Assembly: GCA_016186625.1 (NCBI GenBank)
Contig: JACPLG010000005.1
Location: 52,415 to 116,414 of the forward strand
DNA: 64,000 bases
Source: Candidatus Levyibacteriota bacterium
GTDB lineage: Bacteria; Patescibacteria; Microgenomatia; Levybacterales; UBA12049
Direction: 5' to 3'
The notes beneath the pieces were generated by a model. That model was not told the origin of the DNA, did no database searches, and worked only from the letters and a program-made list of their open reading frames with translations. Positions 44,007 through 53,165 of the stretch are shown one piece after another. How positions within the stretch are numbered: position 1 is the first letter of the stretch; every line of letters begins with the position of its first letter. A program made the translations under genes and the position numbers.

Positions 44007-45155
44007 ATGCAGAAATTTTTAATTACTTCCTGGATTTTTTTTGCCGTCCTTCTACTTTTATATTCTTTTACCCAGGTAGATTTAAGCCTAACCCTTTCTC
44101 AATTGTCAATTTGGCAGGAAATTCAGCGGTCCTTTCAGCAGATAGGCTATTTCCAAAGACCTTTATCTACTCTTATTTTTCTTCTAATTGCTGTTTTAAT
44201 GTTTGCTCTTTATGCCCTGACTCTTGTTCAGGTTAAAAAGAAAAAAATAAGCCGCAGATACTTGTTTGGAATAGTCCTCGCTATATCCGGCATATTGTTT
44301 TTTTCTTATAACGCATTTTCTTATGACCTGTTTAATTATATTTTTGATGCCAAGATATTCACTTTCTATTTTCAGAATCCTTATTTTCATAAGCCCTTAG
44401 ATTTTCCGCAAGATCCTATGCTTTCATTTATGCACTGGACTCATAGAGTTTATCCGTATGGCCCTACTTGGCTTTTTTTGACAATTCCTCTTTCTTTTTT
44501 TGGTTTTAATATTTTCCTCTTAACTTTTTACCTTTTTAAATTTTTATCAGTTGTCTCCTTTGTTGCTGCCGCACTTCTTATAGAAAAAATTGCCAAAAAA
44601 ATTGGAGTCAATTCTTTATTTGCGGTTGGGGTATTTTCACTCAATCCTCTGGTGATTATTGAATCTCTTGTTTCTTCCCATAATGATATTGTTATGGTGG
44701 CATTCGGACTTTTATCTCTTTTCATGTTTTTTGAAAGAAAATTTTTCGGCTCGCTATTTTGGCTTATGGTCTCAATCGGTGTTAAATTCGCAACAGTCTT
44801 TATGCTCCCTGCATATTTTGCAAAAAAGTTTTTTGAGGTTAATAACACAAAATTCTTCCTTATATTGACTCTTTCTATGCTTGTTGCTTTATTTTTGGCA
44901 ACCCTAAGAACGACATTTCAACCTTGGTATTTTCTTTTTGTTTTACCTTTTTCCGCTTTTATTTCAGAGAAAAAATATATTTTAATTCCTACTTTTGTAA
45001 TTTCCCTGTCTTCACTTATTTTTTACGCCCCTTTTTTATATTTTGGCAATTGGGATCCGCCAATACCAACATACCTAAACGCATTAATGATATCATCAAT
45101 CGTTGTTTCAATATTGATAGTTATTGTTGTCAAGATATCAAACGTTAAACATTAA
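44007..45155 (+). CDS. Polytopic GT-C-like mannosyltransferase family membrane protein
   Basis: A 382-residue protein with about ten hydrophobic helices. A loop after the second or third helix carries YNAFSYDLFNYIFDAKIFTFYFQNPY and YPYGPTWLF, like the Asp-containing outer loop of GT-C transferases that use polyprenyl-phosphate sugars. LVSSHNDIVMVAFGLLSLF is another conserved stretch. It follows the polyprenyl-phosphate-type GT2 by one base, fitting donor and user roles. Acceptor unknown. Confidence 0.75.
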   Translation: MQKFLITSWIFFAVLLLLYSFTQVDLSLTLSQLSIWQEIQRSFQQIGYFQRPLSTLIFLLIAVLMFALYALTLVQVKKKKISRRYLFGIVLAISGILFFSYNAFSYDLFNYIFDAKIFTFYFQNPYFHKPLDFPQDPMLSFMHWTHRVYPYGPTWLFLTIPLSFFGFNIFLLTFYLFKFLSVVSFVAAALLIEKIAKKIGVNSLFAVGVFSLNPLVIIESLVSSHNDIVMVAFGLLSLFMFFERKFFGSLFWLMVSIGVKFATVFMLPAYFAKKFFEVNNTKFFLILTLSMLVALFLATLRTTFQPWYFLFVLPFSAFISEKKYILIPTFVISLSSLIFYAPFLYFGNWDPPIPTYLNALMISSIVVSILIVIVVKISNVKH

Positions 45156-45314
45156 ATAGTAAATATTTTCAGAACACTCAGATGATTACTCAGATTACCG
45201 GAAAGGTCAGGCAATCAGAAAGTCAGAGGACCGGAATTCCGAAACGCTGATCTTCTGAGAACATCTGGTTCACTGAGTATTCCGAGTTTTCCGAAAGCGG
45301 TGTATAATTCTTTT
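45156..45314 (+). promoter_or_regulatory. Repeat-rich spacer with -10 box before the 45315 gene
   Basis: This 159-bp spacer has many recurring short words: CTCAGAT (45177-45183 and again 45190), ACCGGAA twice, CCGAAA, and the palindrome CGGAATTCCG (45232-45241). CAGATG and CATCTG (45179 and 45262) could pair. It ends in TATAAT (45303-45308), six bases before the ATG at 45315. What the words do is unknown; the promoter is the only assignable part. Confidence 0.45.
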
Positions 45315-46820
45315 ATGGATATAATTTCAAAGCATTCAAAATTAATTTTGTTTTTTGTTGGCTTGTCTGTCCTCTATTTCATAACACGTCTTTATAACAT
45401 AACGGAGCTACCCCTTTTTACTGATGAGGCAATTTACACACGCTGGTCTCAGATTGCCAGATTTGATGCAGCCTGGCGCTTCATTTCTTTAACTGACGGA
45501 AAGCAGCCCTCTTTTGTCTGGCTTGACATGGCTCTTATGAGGTTTGTTTCGGACCCTCTTCTTGCAGGACGCTTAGTCTCGGTAGCTTCAGGATTTTTGG
45601 GAATGGTAGGAATCTTTTTTTTGGCCAAAGGAATCTTTAAGAGCAAAAAAACAGGATTACTCACTTCATTTATTTACGCAGTTTTTCCTTTTACTTTGGT
45701 ATACGATAGGATGGCGCTTTATGAATCTTTAGTTGCCACAACTATAATTTGGGGGATTCTTTTTCACGTGCTTTTAGTCAGGAAAATAAGACTTGATATA
45801 GCGCTAATCTTAGGGTTTATAATAGGATTTGGGGTTTTAACAAAAAGCTCAGCTTTTTTTCTAATATACCTGTTTCCGTTGTCTCTTCTTCTTTTTGATT
45901 TTAAACAAAAAAATAGAGTCCTGCAGCTTGCTAAATGGGCCGGACTTGCAGCTCTTTCAACCGCAATAGGATATGGATTTTACTCAGTTCTTAGACTTTC
46001 TCCCTTCTTCCATATAATTGAAGAAAAAAATGGACTATTTGTATATCCATTTAATGAGTGGATTAATCATCCCTTTGAATTTTTCCAAGGAAACTGGAAT
46101 GGTCTTATGGATTGGCTAATTGGATATTCTACTATCCCTTTTCTAATCATTGTCATTTTATCTTTTGTTATAGGACGAAAAAAATTATTAAAAGAAAAGC
46201 TTTTTTTACTTCTCTGGTTTTTTGTACCATTCGTAGCTCTTGCTCTTTTTGGAAGAATACTTTATCCAAGATTTATATTATTTATGACAATACCACTGCT
46301 AGTTTTAGGGGCATACTCAATAATATATATGATAGACAAGGTAGCGAAAAATTATCAAAAAGTCATAATTTTACTGTTTGCTTTTGGACTCATGTTGCGG
46401 TCTGATTATTACATTCTTACCGATTTTGCCAGGGCTCCAATTCCAAAAGCAGATACTGATCAGTTTATAAACGCCTGGCCGGCAGGTGGTGGTGTCAGGG
46501 AAATTGTGGCATTTCTTGATCAAGAATCAAAAAAAGGCAAAATATATGTTGCAACGGAGGGAACTTTTGGATCGCTCCCAACATATGCAACAGAAATTTA
46601 TCTAGATATGAATAAAAACATAGAAAAAAGAGGAATTTGGCCAACAACCCCACAAATTCCCGAGGATCTAGTTGAAAAAGCCGAAACCATGAGAGTGTTT
46701 TACGTTTTCAATGACTCCCAAAGCCCTCCTCCTGCGTATCCAGTAAAACTAATTGCAAAATATCAAAAAGGGATAGGTGACTCCTACATGAGCCTTTATG
46801 AAGTTCTTCCAAATCGTTAA
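45315..46820 (+). CDS. PMT/ArnT-like GT-C glycosyltransferase (GT39 type)
   Basis: An integral membrane glycosyltransferase of 501 residues. The first outer loop carries LPLFTDEAIYTRWSQIARF (about residues 28-46), with the Asp-Glu pair of the PMT family, and then KQPSFVWLDMALMRFVSDPLLAGRLVS, typical of the family. About ten or more helices follow, with an outer C-terminal portion of about 110 residues (EIVAFLDQESKKGKIYVATEG). The start at 45315 is supported by a TATAAT six bases upstream; the in-frame GTG at 45300 lies in that promoter. It overlaps the next gene by 23 bases. Donor is presumably a polyprenyl-linked sugar. Confidence 0.85.
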   Translation: MDIISKHSKLILFFVGLSVLYFITRLYNITELPLFTDEAIYTRWSQIARFDAAWRFISLTDGKQPSFVWLDMALMRFVSDPLLAGRLVSVASGFLGMVGIFFLAKGIFKSKKTGLLTSFIYAVFPFTLVYDRMALYESLVATTIIWGILFHVLLVRKIRLDIALILGFIIGFGVLTKSSAFFLIYLFPLSLLLFDFKQKNRVLQLAKWAGLAALSTAIGYGFYSVLRLSPFFHIIEEKNGLFVYPFNEWINHPFEFFQGNWNGLMDWLIGYSTIPFLIIVILSFVIGRKKLLKEKLFLLLWFFVPFVALALFGRILYPRFILFMTIPLLVLGAYSIIYMIDKVAKNYQKVIILLFAFGLMLRSDYYILTDFARAPIPKADTDQFINAWPAGGGVREIVAFLDQESKKGKIYVATEGTFGSLPTYATEIYLDMNKNIEKRGIWPTTPQIPEDLVEKAETMRVFYVFNDSQSPPPAYPVKLIAKYQKGIGDSYMSLYEVLPNR

Positions 46821-49221
46821 AGAAAAAATATGGCTTATTTTTTTAGTTGTAATTCCTCTGTTATTTTTTTATCAGACGATTTTTTTTGGCAGAATTCCTT
46901 TTCCGGGAGATCTTCTTGTAGGTGAATATAACCCTTATAACTCTTATCCTTTTTTGGGCTACGTCCCCGGGAGTTATCCAAATAAAGCACAAAACTTTGA
47001 CGTTATAGAATTATTATATCCAGCTAAATTTTTAAGCATAGAATCGTTTAAAAATTTTCAGCTTCCACTTTGGAATCCATATAATTTTTCAGGAAGTCCT
47101 CACCTAGCAAGCCTTCAGTCCGGCTCTTTATATCCTTTAAATTTGATCTTTTTTATCTTGCCATTTGTTTATGCGTGGAGTTTTTATATATGGTTGCAAT
47201 TTATTTTGGCGGGAATTTTCACATACATATTACTTCGTGAACTTCGAATAGGATCTGTGGGCAGCTTTTTTGGAGCTCTAAGCTTTACATTCTCTTCATT
47301 TTTTGTGGTCTGGATAGAATACGGGAATATAGGACATTCTATCCTTTGGCTGCCTCTATTGATATGGTTATCTTTGAGATTTGTCAAAAAGCCAACTTTA
47401 GGAACATATTTTATTATGATAGCCGGGCTTACCTCATCTATCCTAGCGGGGTATATTCAGACATCTTTTTATCTCTTTATTTTTCTCATGTTTTTCACCT
47501 TGTTTAACATCATATTTTTAAACGAGAAAGATAGATTGAGAAAAATAGTAATAATGCTTCCTATTTTTGTTTTTCCTGTATTTTTGTCTGCAGCCCAGCT
47601 GATTCCTATGCTAGAGCTATTTAATAGTTCAAGTAGATCATCTTATATGATTTCTTCTATGATTAATTCACTTATTCCGAAGTTTCATATAATCACTCTT
47701 TTTGTGCCAGATTTCTTTGGCAATCCCGCTACGAGGAATTATTGGCTGGAAGGCACATATATAGAAAGAGTGTCTTATATTGGAATACTGCCTTTGCTAT
47801 TTGCTATTTATTCTGTATTGAAAAGACAAAAACCTACTGTGTTATTTTTCGCATCCTCTTCGTTAGTTATCTTATTATTAACTTTTGACAACATAATTAG
47901 CAGAACCTTTTATTCACTAAATCTACCTTTTGTTTCTACTGCTGTTCCAACAAGGATAATGTATTTATTTTGTTTTTCGACGAGCATTTTAGCTGCGTTT
48001 GGTTTTGACCTTTTTGAGAAAAATAAAAAAAGAGATAACACTTTTATTATATCATTATTTGCCTCAGGATTAATTTTCATTTCACTTTGGCTATATGTAT
48101 TGCTTGCTCCCGATTTTTTCAAAAACGAGTCCTTAACTACGAATCTAGCTATTTCTAAAAGAAATTTAATTTTACCTACCATGATTTTGGGCGTAGGATC
48201 AGTATTGGCGCTGGGCCTTTATAAGTTAAAAAATTTTAAAAAATACATATTACTTGCTCTACTTCTCTTAACAGTATTTGATCTCTTTTATTTCTTTCAA
48301 AAGATTACCCCATTTTCTCCAAGTCAATCAGTTTATCCAACAACAGAAGTCATGTCCTATCTAAAGAGTGTTCAGGGAATTGATCGATCGTGGGGATATG
48401 GGAGCGGATATATAGAATCAAATATCCAGACTTACGAAAAAATTTATTCATCTGACGGATATGATGCCCTTCACCTAAAAAGATATGGAGAGCTTTTATC
48501 TACTTCAGATGATGGAAATATCTCAGAAAATATTGCAAGATCGGAAGCTGAATTAAAAAGAGGTTACGGCCAAAACGACCTTAGAGATAATTCATTCCGT
48601 CAAAGATTAATGAACTTATTAGGAGTTAAGTATATTTTACATAAAGTTGATTCGGAAGTCAGTAGCCACGATTTCCAAACATTTGATAAAGAAATCTATA
48701 GGTTAATTTGGAATAAAGATAAATGGCATCTTTATGAAAATAAAGAAGTACTAGAGAGAATCTCATTGTTTGGAGACTATATTGTTGAAAAAGAGGACAA
48801 AAATATTATTAGAAAAATTCATGACCCGAATTTTAATTTAAGTGAAACCCTAATTTTAGAGGAAAATTTGCCCGAGGCCTTTAATATTGTTAAGGATAAA
48901 AACGCAACTGTTAAAGTAAAAAGATATGCCAATAACAATATTTTAGTTGATACTAGATCATTTGAAGATTCGTTACTTTTCATTTCTGATAGTTATTTTC
49001 CCGGATGGAAAGTAAAGATAGATAACAATGAAAGTAAAATTTATAGAGCCAATTATACATTTAGAGCTGTTCCTGTACCAATGGGGGAACATAATGTCTC
49101 TTTTTATTATAGTCCAGACTCTTTTGATTTGGGTCTTAAAGTAAGCGGTATTACTCTTTTAATTTTATTATTAATTATGGTTTTAGTATTCTTAAAAACA
49201 AAAGCATTAAATAAAAAATAA
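46798..49221 (+). CDS. YfhO-family membrane protein (first of three)
   Basis: A GT-C-like protein of 807 residues with about twelve membrane helices. After the first helix, an outer loop carries FPGDLLVGEYNPYNSYPFLGY (about 33-53), then LPLWNPYNFSGSPHLASLQSGSLYPLNLIFF. VPDFFGNPATRNYW (about 303-316) is also found in the two other copies, at 58065 and 62458. An outer C-terminal domain includes YFPGWKVKI (about 733-741) and ends in a last helix. Members of the family help glycosylate lipoteichoic acid in Firmicutes; here the acceptor is unknown. It overlaps the preceding GT39-type gene. Confidence 0.85.
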   Translation: MKFFQIVKEKIWLIFLVVIPLLFFYQTIFFGRIPFPGDLLVGEYNPYNSYPFLGYVPGSYPNKAQNFDVIELLYPAKFLSIESFKNFQLPLWNPYNFSGSPHLASLQSGSLYPLNLIFFILPFVYAWSFYIWLQFILAGIFTYILLRELRIGSVGSFFGALSFTFSSFFVVWIEYGNIGHSILWLPLLIWLSLRFVKKPTLGTYFIMIAGLTSSILAGYIQTSFYLFIFLMFFTLFNIIFLNEKDRLRKIVIMLPIFVFPVFLSAAQLIPMLELFNSSSRSSYMISSMINSLIPKFHIITLFVPDFFGNPATRNYWLEGTYIERVSYIGILPLLFAIYSVLKRQKPTVLFFASSSLVILLLTFDNIISRTFYSLNLPFVSTAVPTRIMYLFCFSTSILAAFGFDLFEKNKKRDNTFIISLFASGLIFISLWLYVLLAPDFFKNESLTTNLAISKRNLILPTMILGVGSVLALGLYKLKNFKKYILLALLLLTVFDLFYFFQKITPFSPSQSVYPTTEVMSYLKSVQGIDRSWGYGSGYIESNIQTYEKIYSSDGYDALHLKRYGELLSTSDDGNISENIARSEAELKRGYGQNDLRDNSFRQRLMNLLGVKYILHKVDSEVSSHDFQTFDKEIYRLIWNKDKWHLYENKEVLERISLFGDYIVEKEDKNIIRKIHDPNFNLSETLILEENLPEAFNIVKDKNATVKVKRYANNNILVDTRSFEDSLLFISDSYFPGWKVKIDNNESKIYRANYTFRAVPVPMGEHNVSFYYSPDSFDLGLKVSGITLLILLLIMVLVFLKTKALNKK

Positions 49222-49229
49222 TTATTTCT

Positions 49230-50786
49230 ATGCCAAAATTAACAGCTCATAAAATGACAATAGTATTTTTATTCATTCTAGTGCTAGCTATGATTCCTTC
49301 CATCTATTCTCTTTTTCCGCCAGGATTTTTTGAAAGCGATGATGGAGAGTGGATGGTCATCCGGTTTTCTGCATTTTATCAAGCACTTTTGGATGGTCAA
49401 TTTCCGGTAAGATTTTTGGGCAGACTCAATTACGGTTACGGATATCCCGTAGCAAATTTCTTATATCCCGGATTTATGTATTTAGCAACTCCTTTCCAAA
49501 TCTTAGGATTGGGCTTTGTTAATTCGGTAAAGTTAATGCTCATTGCCTCAATGCTTGGTGGGGGATTATTTACCTACCTTTGGCTATCAAAACTTTTTGA
49601 CAGGGTAAGTTCGCTTATTGGCGCGATAGCTTATACCTATACCCCTTATCATCTGTTTGATCTTTACAAAAGAGGATCAGTTGGCGAAATTCTTTCTCTT
49701 TCAGTACTCCCGTTTATTTTATGGCAGTTGGAAAGACGAAGCATTTTCTTTACTTCAGTGGGAATTTTTTTCCTTATACTTGCCCACAACACTCTTGCTA
49801 TTTTGTTTTTACTGTTTGTTATTTCTTATATGAGTCTTAATATTTATGTCTCAAAAAAGAAAAAGAGTCTTATTTTTGATTATCTGGTTTCTCTTTTATT
49901 GGGAATAGGTATGGCATCATTTTTTTGGATTCCGGCAATTTTAGAACTAAGATTTACTGTTTTTTCAAGCACTAAAGTTTCGCAGTGGCAGAATTATTTC
50001 GCGGATATCAATCTGATTGGTTTGTCAACGTTTGTTATTTTTGTAACTATTCTAATTTTAATATTTTCAAAAAAAATAAGAGTAAAAGAGCATAGGCTTA
50101 CACTCTTGCTTTTATTTATTGGATTACTTTCAGTATTCTTATCAAGCCCGAGTAGCTCTATTGTCTGGAAGGCTCTTCCAGTTTCTTTTGTCCAGTTTCC
50201 ATTCAGATTTCTATCTCTCATTGTTCCTTCTTCGGCGTTTTTAGCGGCATGCGCTGTTTCAGTATCCCATGGTAAAAGTAAAACAGTCCTCATAGGCATT
50301 TTAATTACTTCGATTTTCCTTTCCTCAATTGGGTTTTTAACCCAAGTTTTGCGGACAGATAAGACTGATCCCTTTTATTCAACAAATGAAGCAACAACTA
50401 CAGTTGCCGACGAATATATGCCGCCCTGGGTTGAGGAAAAGCCAGTTTCCAGGTTTGGTAGTAAGATAGAGCTTGGGAGTGAAGAGGAAATAATTAGTCT
50501 AGTTTATAATTCAAAAAGAATTTATTTCGAAACTTCAAACCAAACAGAGGCTATAGCACGAATTAATACTATTTACTATCCTGGATGGGAAGCAAAAATT
50601 AACCGAGTGAAAACGGATATTAGATTTGATAACCCTAAAGGAGTAATGGAAATAAGTTTGCCTGAGGGAAAAAGTAGTGTAGAATTAAATTTTAAAGAAA
50701 CACCCGTGCGGCTTTTATCGGATTTGATTTCCGCTTCAGCTTTTTTTGTTTTAATTATCTTAAGTAGAAAAAAATGGAAACTTTAA
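49230..50786 (+). CDS. PTPS-related GT-C-like membrane protein (first of three)
   Basis: A 518-residue membrane protein of the family named for a supposed relation to 6-pyruvoyl-tetrahydropterin synthase, though it looks like a GT-C glycosyltransferase. The outer loop ESDDGEWMVIRFSAFYQALLDG (about 36-57) contains the acidic pair, followed by YGYGYPVANFLYPG. The segment YTPYHLFDLYKRGSVGEIL (about 133-151) is a family signature. The outer tail has YYPGWEAKI (about 450) and ends with a helix. It overlaps the next gene by 13 bases. Confidence 0.82.
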   Translation: MPKLTAHKMTIVFLFILVLAMIPSIYSLFPPGFFESDDGEWMVIRFSAFYQALLDGQFPVRFLGRLNYGYGYPVANFLYPGFMYLATPFQILGLGFVNSVKLMLIASMLGGGLFTYLWLSKLFDRVSSLIGAIAYTYTPYHLFDLYKRGSVGEILSLSVLPFILWQLERRSIFFTSVGIFFLILAHNTLAILFLLFVISYMSLNIYVSKKKKSLIFDYLVSLLLGIGMASFFWIPAILELRFTVFSSTKVSQWQNYFADINLIGLSTFVIFVTILILIFSKKIRVKEHRLTLLLLFIGLLSVFLSSPSSSIVWKALPVSFVQFPFRFLSLIVPSSAFLAACAVSVSHGKSKTVLIGILITSIFLSSIGFLTQVLRTDKTDPFYSTNEATTTVADEYMPPWVEEKPVSRFGSKIELGSEEEIISLVYNSKRIYFETSNQTEAIARINTIYYPGWEAKINRVKTDIRFDNPKGVMEISLPEGKSSVELNFKETPVRLLSDLISASAFFVLIILSRKKWKL

Positions 50787-52441
50787 AAAATAATTTAATT
50801 CTAATTTCTCTTTTTGTTTTTTCTGCTCTCCTGGTTCTTCCTCTGCTTCAGCCGGGTTTTTTTAATATCCACGACGATACACAGGTTCAACGTGTCTTTG
50901 AAATGAAGACAGCCCTAACAGACGGAACGTTTCCTGTGCGCTGGGTTCCCAATCTTGGGTACGGCCACGGATATCCGATTTTTAATTTTTACGCTCCACT
51001 AGCCTATTACATAGGTGCATTTTTTATGTTTTTTGGGCTAAATGCATTGAGTGCGACAAAGCTGATGATTGGGATTGGGGCCATGAGCGCAGGGATCTCA
51101 ATGTATTTCCTGGGAAAAGAGTTCTGGGGAAAGCTTGGTGGTTTGCTTTCAGCTCTCTTGTATTTGTATGCTCCTTATCACGCTCTTGATATTTATGTTA
51201 GGGGAGATATTGGGGAGATTTATGCATATGCGTTTATTCCCTCTATTTTCTACGGACTCTGGAAATATTATAAAACACAAAAATTTTTATATTTGGCAAT
51301 TGGAAGCGTGTCTTATGCAGGAGTAATTGCGTCCCACAACCTGACTGCTTTAATGATTAGTCCCTTCATATTGTTTGTAAGTTTAGTTTTGTTGTCCAAA
51401 ACAAGAAGCCTCCAAATTCTATTTATTCCTGTTGTTGGAGTCCTACTTGCCTCATTTTACTGGCTCCCGGCACTCTTGGAGATGAATTACACAAATGTAC
51501 TTTCGACAATCGGTGGAAAAGCGGATTTTAGAGACCACTTTGTATGTCTTAGGCAGTTGTGGGATAGCCCTTGGATGTTTGGTGGATCAGCCCCCGGATG
51601 CACTGACGGGTTGTCCTTCAGACTCGGTAAGCTCCACGTTCTATTAGCCAGTATAGCTGTTCTTGTTTTTCTTGCTATTTTTAAAAAAGAGAAAGAAAAA
51701 AGTCTTGCGATTGGAATTTCAATTGCACTGCTATTGTTTTCAATATTTTTGATGCTTGATGCCTCAAAATTTATCTGGGAGAAGACTCCTTACATGAATT
51801 TTTTCCAATATCCGTGGAGATTTTTGCTTGCTTCTTCTTTTTTTGCATCTTTTATAGGAGGATCGATTATTTATTTCCTGTCCAGGTTTGAAAGCAAAAA
51901 AAATAAATTGTTAATGATTGGAATTTACTTGGTATTAATAATCCTTCCGATTGCTCTCTATTTAAAACTCTTTGTTCCCCAAAGTTATTTACTCAAAATA
52001 TCAGATGATTATACCAGTCAAAGAAGTCTAAAATGGACTACATCAAAAATTTCTGATGAGTATTTGCCCAGATCTTTTAAAGCACCAGAGGCAGAAGAAG
52101 AAATTATTGGAGATAAAATTAGCGGAGAAAATATTAATGTAACTGACCAAGCTTTAAAAACAAATAAACTTTCGGCAATGATTGAATCCCCAGAAGATAC
52201 AAGGATAACTATCCATACACCTTATTTTCCAGCTTGGAAATATTATATAAACGGAAAAAAAGTAGATGTTGTAGAAGAGGACAACGGTGTTTCACTCTCG
52301 ATGCCCAAAGGGTCTAATATTGTTACTGCTAGGTTTGAAGAAACACCAGTAGAAAAAACCGGAAACCTTCTTTCTCTTTCTGGTGTTTTAGGCCTCCTTG
52401 TTGGTATAATTTATGCCAAGCAAAAAGGGAGCTTGAGATGA
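50774..52441 (+). CDS. PTPS-related GT-C-like membrane protein (second of three)
   Basis: Paralogue of the previous gene, 555 residues. The outer loop HDDTQVQRVFEMKTALTDGTFPVRWV (about 35-60, here DDTQ instead of DDGE) is followed by YGHGYPIFNFYAPL. YAPYHALDIYVRGDIGEIYAY is the signature. The outer tail contains YFPAWKYYI (about 482). It overlaps the glycosyltransferase gene downstream by four bases. Tandem copies with differing loops suggest that each adds a different sugar or uses a different acceptor; this is inference. Confidence 0.82.
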   Translation: METLKNNLILISLFVFSALLVLPLLQPGFFNIHDDTQVQRVFEMKTALTDGTFPVRWVPNLGYGHGYPIFNFYAPLAYYIGAFFMFFGLNALSATKLMIGIGAMSAGISMYFLGKEFWGKLGGLLSALLYLYAPYHALDIYVRGDIGEIYAYAFIPSIFYGLWKYYKTQKFLYLAIGSVSYAGVIASHNLTALMISPFILFVSLVLLSKTRSLQILFIPVVGVLLASFYWLPALLEMNYTNVLSTIGGKADFRDHFVCLRQLWDSPWMFGGSAPGCTDGLSFRLGKLHVLLASIAVLVFLAIFKKEKEKSLAIGISIALLLFSIFLMLDASKFIWEKTPYMNFFQYPWRFLLASSFFASFIGGSIIYFLSRFESKKNKLLMIGIYLVLIILPIALYLKLFVPQSYLLKISDDYTSQRSLKWTTSKISDEYLPRSFKAPEAEEEIIGDKISGENINVTDQALKTNKLSAMIESPEDTRITIHTPYFPAWKYYINGKKVDVVEEDNGVSLSMPKGSNIVTARFEETPVEKTGNLLSLSGVLGLLVGIIYAKQKGSLR

Positions 52442-53163
52442 AAAAAGTTGAGATAACAGTTCCTGTTTATAATGAGGAAAAAGAACTTGAAGCAAATATA
52501 AATAAACTTGCCAATTTTTGTTCAAAAAATCTTAAAAAATACAGCTGGAAAATTACAATTGCCGATAATGCTTCAGCGGATAACACACCGATAATTGCAG
52601 CCAACTTATCTAAAAATAATCCAAATATTACTCTTTTTAGACTTGAGGAAAAAGGCAGGGGCAGAGCGGTAAAAAGAGCCTGGAGTAGCTTCGAGGCAGA
52701 CTACTTTGCTTATATGGATCTTGATTTGTCAACAGACTTAAAACATTTGCCAAATCTTATAAAAGCGCTTGAGGGTGGTTATGATATTGCTATTGGCTCG
52801 CGTCTTGCAAAAGGATCAAACGTTGAAGGAAGGACCATGCTTCGCGAACTGACTTCAAGAACTCTGAACTTTTTTTTCATACAATTCTGGTTTCGAACGC
52901 ATTTTACTGACGCACAGTGTGGCTTTAAAGCCGTGACAAAGGAAGTTGTCCAAAAGCTACTTCCCAAAATTAAAGATAATGACTGGTTTTTTGATGGAGA
53001 GCTATTAATTGTTGGAGAAAAAAGTGGCTATAAAATTTACGAAGAGCCAGTCCATTGGGTAGATAACCCAGGCTCAACTGTCAGACTTGTTTCTACGATC
53101 TGGGGAGATTTAAAAGTAATGCTTAGGCTTTTTATAACCCAACCTTGGAAAAACAAAAAATAA
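52438..53163 (+). CDS. Family 2 glycosyltransferase, polyprenyl-phosphate type
   Basis: A 241-residue GT-A enzyme. KVEITVPVYNEEKELEANI starts the fold, ITIADNASADNTP gives the first acidic site, YMDLDLSTDLKHLP the DxD-like motif (about 96-98), and GRTMLRELTSRTLNFFF with HFTDAQCGFKAVTKEVV the family signature shared with the gene at 43244. It probably loads a sugar on a polyprenyl phosphate. Its 3' end precedes the flippase start (ATG 53166) by two bases. Confidence 0.88.
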   Translation: MKKVEITVPVYNEEKELEANINKLANFCSKNLKKYSWKITIADNASADNTPIIAANLSKNNPNITLFRLEEKGRGRAVKRAWSSFEADYFAYMDLDLSTDLKHLPNLIKALEGGYDIAIGSRLAKGSNVEGRTMLRELTSRTLNFFFIQFWFRTHFTDAQCGFKAVTKEVVQKLLPKIKDNDWFFDGELLIVGEKSGYKIYEEPVHWVDNPGSTVRLVSTIWGDLKVMLRLFITQPWKNKK

Positions 53164-53165
53164 AA

